Positions 37,801 through 48,891 of a stretch of DNA of 64,000 nt are shown here, one piece after another; within the stretch, counting starts at the first letter, position 1, and each line of letters begins with the position of its first letter. This DNA is from Baylisascaris procyonis (taxonomy: Eukaryota; Nematoda; Chromadorea; Rhabditida; Ascarididae), in NCBI GenBank assembly GCA_037389465.1, contig JAZARR010000153.1:228501-292500 (forward strand), given 5' to 3'. The notes below the pieces were generated by a model. That model was not told the DNA's origin, searched no databases, and saw only the letters and a program-made list of their open reading frames with translations. The position numbers and the translations under genes are program-made.

Positions 37801-40800
37801 CAATTTCTCTAAAAGAAGTGAAATATTCTTAAAAAGAAATAAAACTGCATCCATTCAAACACAGTATGGATAAACCCAGATAAACCCGTCTTAAACGGTC
37901 AAACTAAGATCTTTTCACATATTTTATTGTTTAAAAGTCCAGGAAATACTTTCCCTTCCTATTCATCCCATGGAAGGTAACATTCACAGATATGATCCCC
38001 TATAGTGTTGGGCATCAACCCTTGAGAAATTAACGATGGATCTCGTCATTAATATTTCTGCTTTTGAGGGCAACTGTAGCCGACTCTTTCCATGTCAAAA
38101 ACCCCATATTATCCCAATTGACACGGTAGGGTCTCAGCCTTTGATTTCTTTCTAGAATTGTAATTCAATCAGAAATCATTTCCCCCCCTCCTCTTAGCCC
38201 CCATTTTCCATCTAAAATTGCTCCTTTCTATAACACTGTCTCTATGATAGCTTCAAGGATCCATCCATAACTAGAAACAATACTAATACCTGATTCTAAA
38301 TGGAAGCAGCTGACCCATCATAAGCATTGCAAAGGAAAAAAACCTACATGAATATCTGTGGCGTGAATATTGTAACATGACTGGCAAGTACGAATGGCGC
38401 TCGACCATCTTCATCGATGCGCTCACTACCACTTAATCCTTCCACCCAGAACACCTTGCGTAGGTATCGATTCAACGCCAAACTCTGTTGCTCCACTAGT
38501 GGCACCGTTGGCACCAGCATTGCCACCTGCAACACAATGATAACATTTCATTTGATCTTTTCTTTTCTCGAAACAATGAACAACGTTTTCTACCTTCAGC
38601 ACATCTTATATAAGTTTTCTTGATCGAACGGTTAAAGAAAAAGGAATCAACAAGAATGCATAAGTGGAGGAGTGGAAAGCGATAAAACAACGATTGAAAG
38701 CATTGCTCTTAATTGTGCTCTAAGACAACTTTCAAATGAAATCCCATTATTATAAAAGAATAAAATTCTACTCTGAAAAGGATGCCATCAATTAATGTAA
38801 TGCAAAAATTTAAAAAAAAAAAAACTACATGATTTTCAAAAATCTAAGCAAAAGCGAAAAAATAAACAATTAAATTCTATTTCAAAGAGTTTCAATAAAT
38901 ATTTAATTAATTATTTGAATATTTGAAACTTATTCTTCTTAGTACGGCACTCATTTCGCTAAATATAATACTAGAACGTTTCTATTTCCCTCTTTCAGCA
39001 TATAATTCATAGCATCGTTTTGCTCTCATATAGTTTTGCCTCTACTCTATAAACACCATAATTTACAATCAAAGATAATCACTTTATAACGACAGAATCT
39101 ACTAAAATTTAAAAAAATCCTCATCCAGTATTATTACTTCTTCAAAAATCATCTTTAAAGTTCGAAGCTTTACAGCATCATCATTTATCACCCAATTTTA
39201 AACCACCTCGTTGCATTTAATTTTGCCTTGCATTGCCAGCAACCAGTTCCTTGCTCTAATGGTGACTAAGGCAATCAGTATTGGCAGATAGTTTCCTTGC
39301 GGGCACATGCAACGATCTTCCTTTGCACTATTTTCCTTGCAAGGGTAAATTATGAGTTTCCCAGGGGCAGAAATCTTTCGTTCAAATTTTGGTGGCCTCA
39401 CATTCGGGGAATTTACTTGACTTCCTCGCATGATTATTTCTTTCAATTAGTACAATGCCGCAACAGCAATCGACCCTTTCTGAGCTGGACAAAAATACAA
39501 CGCCCTCTCTATGCGTAAATATAAGGCATCTTAGCATGCAAAATGCTTTTCTTTTTTCAAACCTTACGCCAACAATGATCTCCGAAGAGCAACAAGCTTT
39601 CTACTGGCTAATATAAAGGTGCAGTTCATCTTTACATTTTCTTATTAACATCTATAAAACGCATAAGAACGTGCTGACTTAGCAGAAAGGTTTACTTAAG
39701 CAAAAGGCTCCAATATTCTTGTGTGATGTAAAAATCTCTAACTTAAAGGAACGTTTTGTGCTCAATCCCCGCTGCCGTTATTCAACTTTTCCCTGATGCA
39801 ATCTCCATATCAAAATCTCTCTAATGCGCAAAGAAATTTTCCAAAGAAATTTAAAGAAATTTTTCAAAGAAATTTAAAGAAATTTTCCACAATGAAATTT
39901 TTGTAAGTTGCAAGATTTTCCACTCAGTTCATTTCATGTTCATCGTTGATCACCACTGTCATTCCAATTCCGGTGAAGAAAGAGGATCGGAAAGGAAGAA
40001 TTAGAGACGATATGTAGAAGGAAGGATGGGGAGTGGGAGAGGAGGAAGGGAGGACGCCATTTTGAAGTGCTCGTGGATGGTGGACACTAAAATGTTAGTG
40101 CCACTATTTTTGGCAAATGCCATTGAGGGGTCTTCCGAGTGCCGCCTATCAGCCTTTTTATCTCGCTCACCTATAATCCCCCCCCACCACCACCATCACG
40201 CTAGCTGTACTCAGTTAATCCCCCCCACCACCACCATCATGCTAGCTGTACTCAGTTAATCCCCACCCCACCCCACCATCACGCTAGCTGTACTCAGTTA
40301 ATCCCCACCCCACCCCACCATCACGCTAGCTGTACTCAGTTAATCCCCACCCCACCCCACCATCACGCTAGCTGTACTCAGTCACCATCATAAAAAACAT
40401 CCATGAATTCATAATAATATCACATACTCTTGCAGTCTCTCCAGCATCTTTTTTCTCTTGTAAATGGTTGCGGATGATATAAGTAGCAACGATTGTTTTG
40501 CCCGATCCAGTCGGCGCGCAGATGATTGTATTCACTCCGCGACAAGCCGCCTCGACTAACTCTTCTTGATATGGACGCAATTCGATCGGCTCCGGATCCG
40601 GCACCAAAGCTAAGTGCTCATCACCTATAATCACAATATGCAATGTTGTCATAATTAATTCTCTAATTATAGAATGATTTCGGTCATGCTTCATTTCGAC
40701 AGAGTTCAGTTTCCCTTACGAAGTTTTTGAGGGACAATACAGAAAGAACTTTGAAAAAACTTCCGCAAATCAGGATTAACAATAACATAAACCGCGAATA

Positions 40801-43800
40801 CCTGCATCAACTACCTTTATATAACAAGAGCAGGCAGGAAATGCATGACTGAAGTGCCAGGTTATTATTCAAAATTTGAAAGGTGATCCGTGCTTACATT
40901 CACACAGAGGAGATTTAATTTATGCGAAAGCTTATCACTTCAACTATTGAACCACAATAAATAACCAACGAGATACTTGAGGATATGAGCGGCTTAAAAT
41001 AAATAGTCTCCACTTCGAGGAGAGCCGACTCTGAAGCGGGTAACAATGTGCAGACCTCACATGAACTTGGAATTATGAGTACTAATTTCGAACATTACTT
41101 TCTGGGACCGAAATGAACAACATTTGTAAGGATGAGCTCCCCTTTGCTCGTCTAGCCATCCCGGTTCCATGATGGTGTTCAACCTGTGTCGAGCTGCTGT
41201 CGAGTATCTTGCAAGATAACGCAGTTAGTTATAGGGGTGAACAGCTTATCACATTTTAACATCGGCACGACTTCGTAGTCGACTCTTCGTCGCCGCCGAT
41301 CCTTTCTTGCAACGCCGGTGTGCCCGTTCTGCCTTTGGACCGGCAGAAGCTGGAATGCAAGTTGCACCTCAGGCCAACCTCACTGTTTTGTCTAGAAGTT
41401 ACTCGACCGCAGCTCGAGAAAGGGTGAAGACCTTCAAGGAGATCGGGACGGCTAGACGAGCCAAGGGGAACTGACCCTTGCATAAGAGGTGCTCCACAGA
41501 TGAAACTGATTTTAAACAATCTTTTCTGAGATCAATGGAAATCAATTTAAAAAACGATCTAGTATATTGCTTCCGGATGAAAGAAACCTACTGAATGTTT
41601 TAAGTCGATATTTTTTATAGCGTTCCTGTGGTCGACATGGCCGATTCGATGTCTCTTCAAATTCATCAACAACTGCTACCATCATTGATCCATTATCGGA
41701 TGCATCCACTTTAGTTTCGTCGATTGTCGTTTTTCCCATACGGCGTTTCACATTATGAATCTCTGCAATTTTTTTTTTGCGTATCTCTGCTAAAATATTG
41801 CAGCACAATAATATTGTAGCACTTTATAGAACGCCATTAAACAATTTCATCAATAAATATTCACAATAAACTCTTAAAATATGTATTATTTTAGCTACCG
41901 AATAAAAAAAAATCCTTAACAACATGCATCCATTCTTATGCAATCCATTCACTTTCCTTCATTCATTCAAAGCTGCAGGTCCAATCGATTGCAGAAGTAC
42001 ACTTTTACTGCTTTCTCTCCAAACTTTTTAAGTTCATTGTAATAAAAATATACCTCTCACCTAATTCATTTTAAAATTTAGCAATCGGTTCTTAATTTAT
42101 TCAACAAAAAAACCTACCCATATGAATGCGATAGTCAGGATCGACAAATTCAGGTATCGTACGATTTGCCGAATCGTAACGACACGCTTCCAGAAAATCG
42201 AAATACCACTCCGATGGATCACATCCTTTCTTCACCACTCGTGGAAGTGAACGCATCAGATAGCATGACGCTTGATCGTATACTTAAAATCGAATCAATG
42301 CAATTCGAAACAACATATATCCGCAACATACATGCTAACAAATAGCTCAAATGTTGATCTGCCTTACACAATATTCCAATCCGACACCCACCCCCCCCCC
42401 TCTCGTGCTCACTAAATTCAGATGGAGAGGGGGGGGGGGGGGCAACGGATGATACCAATCATGTCATAATATAGCATCGTTAATGGGAATATCACTGTTG
42501 TTCGCAATGACTAATTATGCATAAACTAATCGGTGGCTAAATATGGAACAACTGGGAATGCCAACAAAAGGCTACGCATTTCTCTCATTTTGAATAACGA
42601 TGCGGTGGTGAAATTGCAAGAAGTGATTTTTGATGAGTAGGGAAATCATCTAGAAAAGAAAATATGTCGAAGCAAATGAAAGTCGACGACGCTCTTAAAT
42701 ATTTGCAAAGAACAATATGAATATCGATCACAACATTTAAAATGCATAAAAACTCATCCCATTCAACTTACAAGCTTAACTTACACGATGAACGATAATA
42801 AAACAGCACAGCACAAATGCGGATATCCAGAAAATAAAGGGAAAAACCCAACGAAAACCACTACCTCAAAGGGATGTTAGCCCGAAGGTTAAGTCACCCC
42901 TGCGCCCTGCCCCCCCCCCCCCCTCCCCGATTATCATGTTCCTTGTGCTCTCTTTATATATCCCTCTCCTTGCCCCCCCATTTCACTGCTTATTTCCAAT
43001 GTTTGATTATCAATAACATCTACATTGCTAATGTACAATTTCACTTGCAATGAACAAATCAAAACAACACTTCAATAAATATCAATAAAAAATTACATTT
43101 AAAGAACAAATTCCAATTTTCCTTTAACTAATCTACTTACAATTTTTTAATTGAAATTGAATTTAATAAAAAAAAAAAAAAAAAAATAGCGCAAATAAAT
43201 CTCTAGTATTGAAATTCAACACTCTACAGCTATGTGCTACAGATCCACTCATCTTTTTATATGTTAATTAATTCATATACAAATTAGCAATATACATTCC
43301 TTCACGCTTGTTTTTGCATCTGCAGTTTAAATGCTTTCCTACTTAAGAGTTCATTCATTTGCTTGGCGATACTAAACACTGAAAATTATATTGAAGTTGA
43401 AAATAATAAAATAGTCAAACTATAGCATCCGATTTACTCAGAATCGCTTTGATGAATTTCATTATGCTTATAAGTAGTGATATTGCTGTAAAAATTAAAA
43501 AATTATTAATTTTGTCTAAGAATTCTTATACTCTCTGCCCATTAAATTCTCTAATAATACCCTCATTGATGAACTAATAAATCGTCCTGTTATTTAATTA
43601 GTGACTGAAGGAGAATCATTTCCCCTCCTCCTCCCCCATCCAAACAAAAAAGTTCGCTATCATCTCCACGCTGCTTCCCCTCTCGTCTAAGCCACCTTTC
43701 CCTCTTGAATCTGTTATTTCGACCGTCTCTATTATCGAATCATTCCGCCTTAACCATATCGGTCTAGTCTCCTTTAAATATAATCAAATCCCCAATTGTA

Positions 43801-45896
43801 CACCCTGAAATTCAAAAAAAACCCCTTTCATCATACTAACTTTGCGTAAGCAAATACTGCTCTATCTCTTTTACTATACAATATCTGATCTATGAGTTTT
43901 TTTACAGGATTCCTGTAAATTAAGGATAATCAATAAAAAATTGAAGCAAAAACATACGTTTATTAATCATAAGTTCGCGAATCTTCTTTACGATACTCTC
44001 ATATTCGCACTGAAATAAACGATCACAAAGCGGAATCGGTTCGAGTGTTTTCGTTATCATATCCATTTTCACTGGATCACCCACGAAGAACATCACATAA
44101 TACTTCAACGAATCGGGCAATATCTCTTCATTGATCAAATTCCATAACGAATGATCTCCTTTAAAATTTAGAAAATTTATCTTTAATTTACTTTTAATTT
44201 ACTTTTAAAACCTCACAAGTAAATCTCGTGTTATAATGATAAGCAATCCATAAAGCACCGATCAAATATACCAAGAAGAGAACCAGAGAACGGATCTCAC
44301 CTTCATATTTAATAAACGATATATTCCCTATCCCAGTTAAATAATGCTATCCCAGCCATAAAAATACCACAAATCCATTCCTCAAACATTATTTCCACTT
44401 CCCGTATATCCGAAAATACCTTAGCGGCCGTTCTGGCATTCAACTTTTTGCTTCTAAGTCGACTTTGAATAAGCAGCACCATTCACAATGAGTGCTAACC
44501 GTTCGTTATGTGAGATCGTCATGACTACCAATAGCAATTCAATTCAAAACTCCTATATTACAATAAGCCAATCACACAAACAATGTAATAAGCATAATTT
44601 TAATAAATTTCAATACTAGAATATTGCAATCAGCAGACAAAACACTTAAAAACTCCTGCAGAAAACTATATGGCTTAATCAATATATACTGCAACAACAT
44701 CCCAACAATACGGCAATAATTAATAAAAAAAAAACAAAAACTATAATCATTTAATATAAATAGTTAAATAGGATTTAAAGTTTCTAAGATCAAAAAAATT
44801 GCGAACTCACTTCCAGTTGCGAATATCATTAATTTATCCATTTCATTCGGATCTTCGCAGATATTTTCCCAAATAATTTCTGCGAATTCTTCGATGTTCT
44901 CTTCATTGAATTCATTTAGATTCATCAATTTCGCTTCTTCTAAAATTAAATTCATTCGAAAATATTACGCAAAAAATTATACGACTAAATCAGAAATAAT
45001 ATCACTTAAGCACTCAATAACAAGTATATTAAACAATAAAGACATGAGCGCTCTATTTAGAATGAGAACTTTATTCACTCCCTTCGCATATAGCTATGAG
45101 AGAACAAAATGAGGACGAATTTTCCTCGGAAAGTCCGATAAGGGGATCTCAGGTGAAGGAAGGGGGGATGGGGGGAGGTGGAATGTGATATATGCGAAAC
45201 AGATGGTATAAAGGAGAGTGCTTACGACCAATGAATTATATGCTAACATCAGGGATTGTGGTAGATAGAGATAGGTAGAGATGGATATAACCTAAACGTA
45301 GATAAGTTCGGGCGTACTAAAAAGTTCAAGAAAGCAAGTACCTAAGGTAGCTGAGAAATTCGGAATGATCTAATCTTCTAGGCAATATACCTCCTCTTCC
45401 AGTTGAGTCCATCAGGTCATTATTCAACGGAAAATTGAGTTCCGATGAGAGGAGCATATAAGCATGCAAGCATTACCTAGCAGAACATCCATCCAAACCT
45501 CCTCATAGTGCTAATTGATGAAACTAATCAAAATATGCCAAAAAATTACCGAAGGATTTTTTAAGCTTCAGTAGATCTTCTTTGCTGGCAAATGCAGCCT
45601 TCATTAGCTCATGCTTATATAGGCGATAATGGCCAGCTCTAAATGTTGCATTCTCGGCCAACTGCAAAGAAACTTTCATTCATTGAAGAAAATTTGCATT
45701 TATACTCGACGATTGAAACAAACACTAACCTACAACGACGCTATTCAACATGAAGAATAAAGACATATGAAGGAGGAATAGAACAAATGTATATATCCAG
45801 AAAAAGCACTTTGTTTTCCAGAAATCGACGTTAACAATGGAGAAATGATATAGCGATAAAATATTAAAGGTAATGAAATGTTGAAGTACTACCTTT

Positions 45897-45958
<62 letters not shown>

Positions 45959-46275
45959 TCCCTTAATTATCGTCGAAAAACTTAGTAGAAATGGGAAAGT
46001 TTTATTTTGAGAAGGGAGGGAAGTGAAGAAAAGATAAAAAACACAATGGGATCCGAGCACACTTGACTGAACATAGAATTATTAAAAACTGCAGATATGC
46101 TTTGGTCGAGGAATCGAAATTTAGTCTGTTTCTGCTCCCTCTCCCCTCTCCATGCTTGTGACAACGGCTTTAAGCTTACCAAATTTCTGAAGCCTATTTG
46201 CCAATTCAACGTCGACGTTTGTGGCATATTGTTGTCCATCATCGTCAAATTCTCCTCTCCATCGGTGATATCCAT
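27897..46275 (-). CDS. drh: Dicer-related RIG-I-like RNA helicase (DRH family), complete
   Basis: Superfamily 2 dsRNA-dependent ATPase of the RIG-I/DRH group. Nematode DRH proteins act in the cytoplasm with Dicer or RNA-dependent RNA polymerases in antiviral and endogenous RNAi. Twenty-one exons join in frame: 46275-46180, 45661-45550, 44939-44811, 44158-43958, 42282-42118, 41789-41592, 40624-40428, 38526-38348, 37201-37095, 36453-36344, 36091-35992, 35500-35373, 34836-34702, 32773-32629, 32130-31906, 31564-31370, 30585-30434, 29958-29870, 29420-29282, 28656-28420, 28040-27897. The total is 3,183 nt, 1,060 aa, near the length I recall for C. elegans DRH-1 and DRH-3. Motifs: PTGSGKT (338-344), DECH (449-452), GLTAS (479-483), VATSVAEEGLD (774-784), QRRGRAR (805-811) and a Cys-rich C-terminal domain. 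I cannot decide between drh-1 and drh-3. The start is the first ATG after an acceptor at 46282-46283. Confidence 0.93.
29069..29106. repeat. (TA)n microsatellite in a helicase intron
   Basis: TA tract of about 38 bp in the intron between helicase exons 19 and 20. Confidence 0.95.
30434..32130 (-). other. helicase exons 15-17: second RecA-like domain
   Basis: Motif IV is in RTIIFVTTRMLAEKL (709-715 core), motif V in LVATSVAEEGLDISACN, and motif VI is LIQRRGRARAK. The last is split by the exon 16/17 intron at its central Gly codon (G|GT), with a GTGCGC donor. The arginine finger residues are present. Exon 17 then runs into charged helices. Confidence 0.95.
31795..31869. repeat. (TA)n microsatellite in a helicase intron
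   Basis: TA tract of about 75 bp beginning some 35 bp past the exon 15 donor, in the 341-bp intron before exon 16. It makes up about a fifth of that intron. Confidence 0.96.
32629..36091 (-). other. helicase exons 11-14: Hel2i insertion domain
   Basis: About 170 residues separate motif III from motif IV. This is the position and size of the helical Hel2i insertion specific to RIG-I-like receptors and Dicer. Exon 11 opens with MMDLCAKLSAYSISTVRKH, resembling the LCASLDA...TVK start of this part in human RIG-I-like proteins. The rest (exons 12-14) is helical and weakly conserved. Confidence 0.85.
36344..40624 (-). other. helicase exons 7-10: first RecA-like domain
   Basis: Exon 7: LRPYQEELVEAAC (Q-motif-like) and the Walker A motif CAPTGSGKT. 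Exon 8: motif Ia in MLVPTVPLVEQQ (367-380), then VTIFTPQIF, a motif Ic-like segment. Exon 9: Walker B MLVFDECHHCDGDHPYH; the DECH form is shared with RIG-I-like receptors and Dicer. Exon 10: motif III VVGLTASLPLGSG. All ATPase residues expected of an active enzyme are present. Confidence 0.95.
40177..40382. repeat. minisatellite, 5 x 41-42 bp, in a helicase intron
   Basis: Five copies of a unit ending in GCTAGCTGTACTCAGT start at about 40200, 40241, 40283, 40325 and 40367, and the spacers contain runs of CCCCACC. The array lies about 45 bp beyond the donor of helicase exon 7, the Walker A exon. Units 3-5 are almost identical, pointing to recent expansion. Confidence 0.95.
41117..41485. mobile_element. 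fold-back element in a helicase intron
   Basis: Inverted arms of 25 bp (41138-41162 and 41445-41469, core CTCGTCTAGCC, few mismatches) extend inward to weaker arms of over 100 bp. These include TCGAGCTGCTGTCGAGTA on the left and its near-complement on the right. The interior is GC-richer than the surrounding intron. There is no coding capacity and no clear target-site duplication, so the ends are approximate. It lies between helicase exons 6 and 7. Confidence 0.7.
42391..42438. repeat. poly-C / poly-G inverted pair
   Basis: C10-TCTC (42391-42404) is followed 20 bases later by GAGA and a G run to 42442. The arms are perfectly complementary over 14 bp. It lies in the intron between helicase exons 4 and 5. 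Confidence 0.85.
45903..45955. repeat. (TA)n microsatellite in the first helicase intron
   Basis: TA tract of about 53 bp between helicase exons 1 and 2. Confidence 0.96.
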
Positions 46276-46280
46276 CTTAA

Positions 46281-46284
46281 TCTG
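46281..46284 (-). promoter_or_regulatory. splice acceptor just upstream of the helicase ATG
   Basis: Minus-strand TTGTTACAG ends six bases before the ATG at 46275. Such a short leader after an acceptor suits either a 5' UTR intron or spliced-leader addition. No upstream exon could be identified. Confidence 0.5.
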
Positions 46285-46565
46285 TAACAAACAAACGATA
46301 CGATATTAACGCAGCATCGACGTTCTCGATTGTGTCGACTCATGAAGGCGAATAAATAGAGCAATTATACGAAAAGTCCCACTATACATCCAGATTTAGC
46401 CACAACCTACAGTCTTACTCAAAATTCATCCTCAGTGATTTCGCTTTTTGAGTGACTAATCTCGTTCTGGTAATCCAAATTCAAACCAGTAGAATATAAA
46501 TTTTCTGGTGCTACAATAATAAAATAATAAATAGGCACTAAATATGTATACAAACGTCATCACTG

Positions 46566-46568
<3 letters not shown>

Positions 46569-46607
<39 letters not shown>
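46569..46607. repeat. (CT)n tract upstream of the helicase gene
   Basis: Perfect CT dinucleotide tract, about 39 bp, read as (GA)n in gene sense, some 300 bp upstream of the start codon. GA tracts can be promoter elements in animals; that role here is a guess. Confidence 0.95.
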
Positions 46608-46610
<3 letters not shown>

Positions 46611-47111
46611 TACAAAAATAGGGAAATACCCTTCAAATAGTTTTCAACTTCCCATTTTTTGATGACTTTCCCTGGAAATGAAAAAAACGCCATATTGCAA
46701 CTGAATGCGTAATATAGAAAAGACTATCATCCCCGAATAATTGTAAGAAACACTACGGAAGACAAGGTAGTCTACAACATCCGGCTGGTGGTAAACACAA
46801 CCGTTCTCTAGGAGTACCCTCGCTCAATAAAGCAATAACGAGTTTGACTGAAGACAGCTCTTGTAAAAGCAATAACCTTATAGATGAAGAATTCAGACGC
46901 TTCCGAATATCGAGACAAAAATTAGAGTTTTGGTGAGGATCCCTGTTTTTCAGAAATCTTGAATTTTTAAAATTTGTTTCCCTCCTTGGATTTGGGAGAA
47001 AATTTCACCCGTCTTTGCAAAACTGGCAAGGCATAGAAAGCGGTGGCGATGGATCGCTTTGAAATTCATCGGAAAGTACGTAAGGTTAATGCTGCCTGTT
47101 TTGTTCTGAAA

Positions 47112-47225
47112 GACCTGGGTATCTATTCTGACTAGGTGCAGGCCGATAGAAGGACCTGGACATCTACGCTGACCAGGTACAGACCTATCGATGGACCTGG
47201 ATATCTACACTGATCAACGCGGACC
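47112..47225. repeat. tandem repeat, about 3 x 41 bp
   Basis: Units starting with GACCTGG at 47112, 47153 and 47194 share a GACCTGG-x-ATCTA-x-CTGA layout with several substitutions, so the array is older than the minisatellite at 40.2 kb. Confidence 0.8.
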
Positions 47226-48841
47226 GGTCGAACATATCAAAAAAGACATATGGGGTAACACCGGTATCCTGTTGCAATAGTGATTTCACAGCATATTTTT
47301 TTACAATTCTACGATATGACACAACTGTTTTTTAGCTGTCTATTCAACATCACTATCAACAATCATAAAAGAATTAAGAAGTAGGTAATTCATCGACATA
47401 GATTATTATAGATGGTCACAGAATAGAAAATGACAGAAAGCATTTACTTCTAAATATCGCAAGTAATATACAAAATTTGCAGATATAACATCGTCGACGT
47501 TATGTGATTCGATTGTGGATCATCATAGAAGCAATAAAAATTATTGAAAAATCATATAGTTTTTTGTTAGTTCATAATCAATCTGTAGTGTTATAAGAGC
47601 GCTCATTTCAAGATTTCATAAATTCACATCCCATTAGAAGACCTATTATTTGGGAAATGATTGGGATTAATTAGGGATCAATCCGGAACTGGTGGACGTG
47701 TCGTTTCGTATTCGCTGCTGTCTACATATGCCGTGGACAACCTAATAGAGAGTGAGGGGGGGGGGAGGTTGAGAAGATGGGAGGACGGAAGAGGGGGGGT
47801 GGAATTTTGCAGTATTTCCAATTGACGATAGTCTACAGCGATAAAAAAAAACAAAAAAAAATCAATTACACTAGATCTACTGAACTTTATTCACTACTCA
47901 TTAACAGTACTAATATTACTACTACTATTATTTTCTTCTCTAACCCTCTCTATTCAAAACCATATCTCTATTCTCACATATCTATTCCATTCAAATTTGT
48001 CGCCATAGAAATTCTAAAAACTTTGCAATAGAGCTTTACAAATTGTGCAAACAAATTTATGCAATGCAATTTCGTAATCGTGCAATTAAACTTTACAAAA
48101 ACCGGAAATAAATTTTTTTTTCACAAGACATTAGTTCATCTAAGAGCAAAAAATATCAAACAACTGCTTTTGTGACCAAAAAACATTAACTTGGCATCTA
48201 AAAATGCTTTTCGCTTCATCAAAATCTAAACAAACATGTTATAAAGTTCCAATCACCACTGTATATGTACTGCTATACGAAAATTCTTTATGGCGGAAGT
48301 GTCCGGTCACTTTGCGCCTTATTAAAGCGCAAATGGCCAAATTTTCCAGCACAGTATCAGCCTACCAAACTACTTACCCCAGAGAAAAATATAGCAATAA
48401 ACTTTGCATAGAGTTTTCCCGACGAAAGCAATGTAACTGGTGCTGATGATATTCGAATATGAAGTAAGGGAATCATTCGACGACTATCTTTATGCAGATA
48501 ATCCCGACGAAAGCCCGATCAATACATCAAATAACCTCATAGAGAGACGTATAACTGCTAAGATGTCCTTCTTTCTTCTCCGTTCCCCCTCCCCATACCG
48601 ATATCGGTTTGTTGCAACAAATTTGAATAATTTTTTGAACAAAAACATTGCAGCGCTATATTTGCAACATCGTTCACGTTGCACTTTATACGTTATAAAT
48701 GCTTTCAAGCTATACTCAACTCTATAATTTGGTGTCAAGCCAGGCCAAAAATCGTTTAATGCTAGCACTTTCTCTAATACAATGGCAATAGCATGCAAAA
48801 CGCTTGCTCGATGAAATTGCCTTCCTACCCATAGCAGGGAA

Positions 48842-48891
48842 GGTGGGTGGGTGGGGGGGGGGGGGGGGAAGGGGGTGGGGCGGGGGTGGGT
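48842..48891. repeat. G-rich block with strong quadruplex potential
   Basis: Eight or more runs of at least three G, including one of about 17, on the plus strand in a spacer. This easily meets the G3+N1-7 pattern for intramolecular quadruplexes. Confidence 0.9.

Larger units (their letters stand above)
41592..46275 (-). other. helicase exons 1-6: N-terminal region, possibly CARD-like
   Basis: Residues 1-300, poorly conserved. Two alpha-helical, leucine-rich segments (about 75-170 and 180-255) include IIWENICEDPNEMDKLM and EWYFDFLEACRYDS. They occupy the place of the tandem CARDs of RIG-I or the CARD-like modules proposed for DRH proteins; the similarity is in layout and hydrophobic pattern only. 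A Lys/Arg-rich linker (KRRMGKTTIDETK) leads to the helicase core. The exon 6 acceptor has an in-phase alternative about 24 nt downstream (GCAG before the IHNV codons), which would remove eight residues. Confidence 0.8.
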
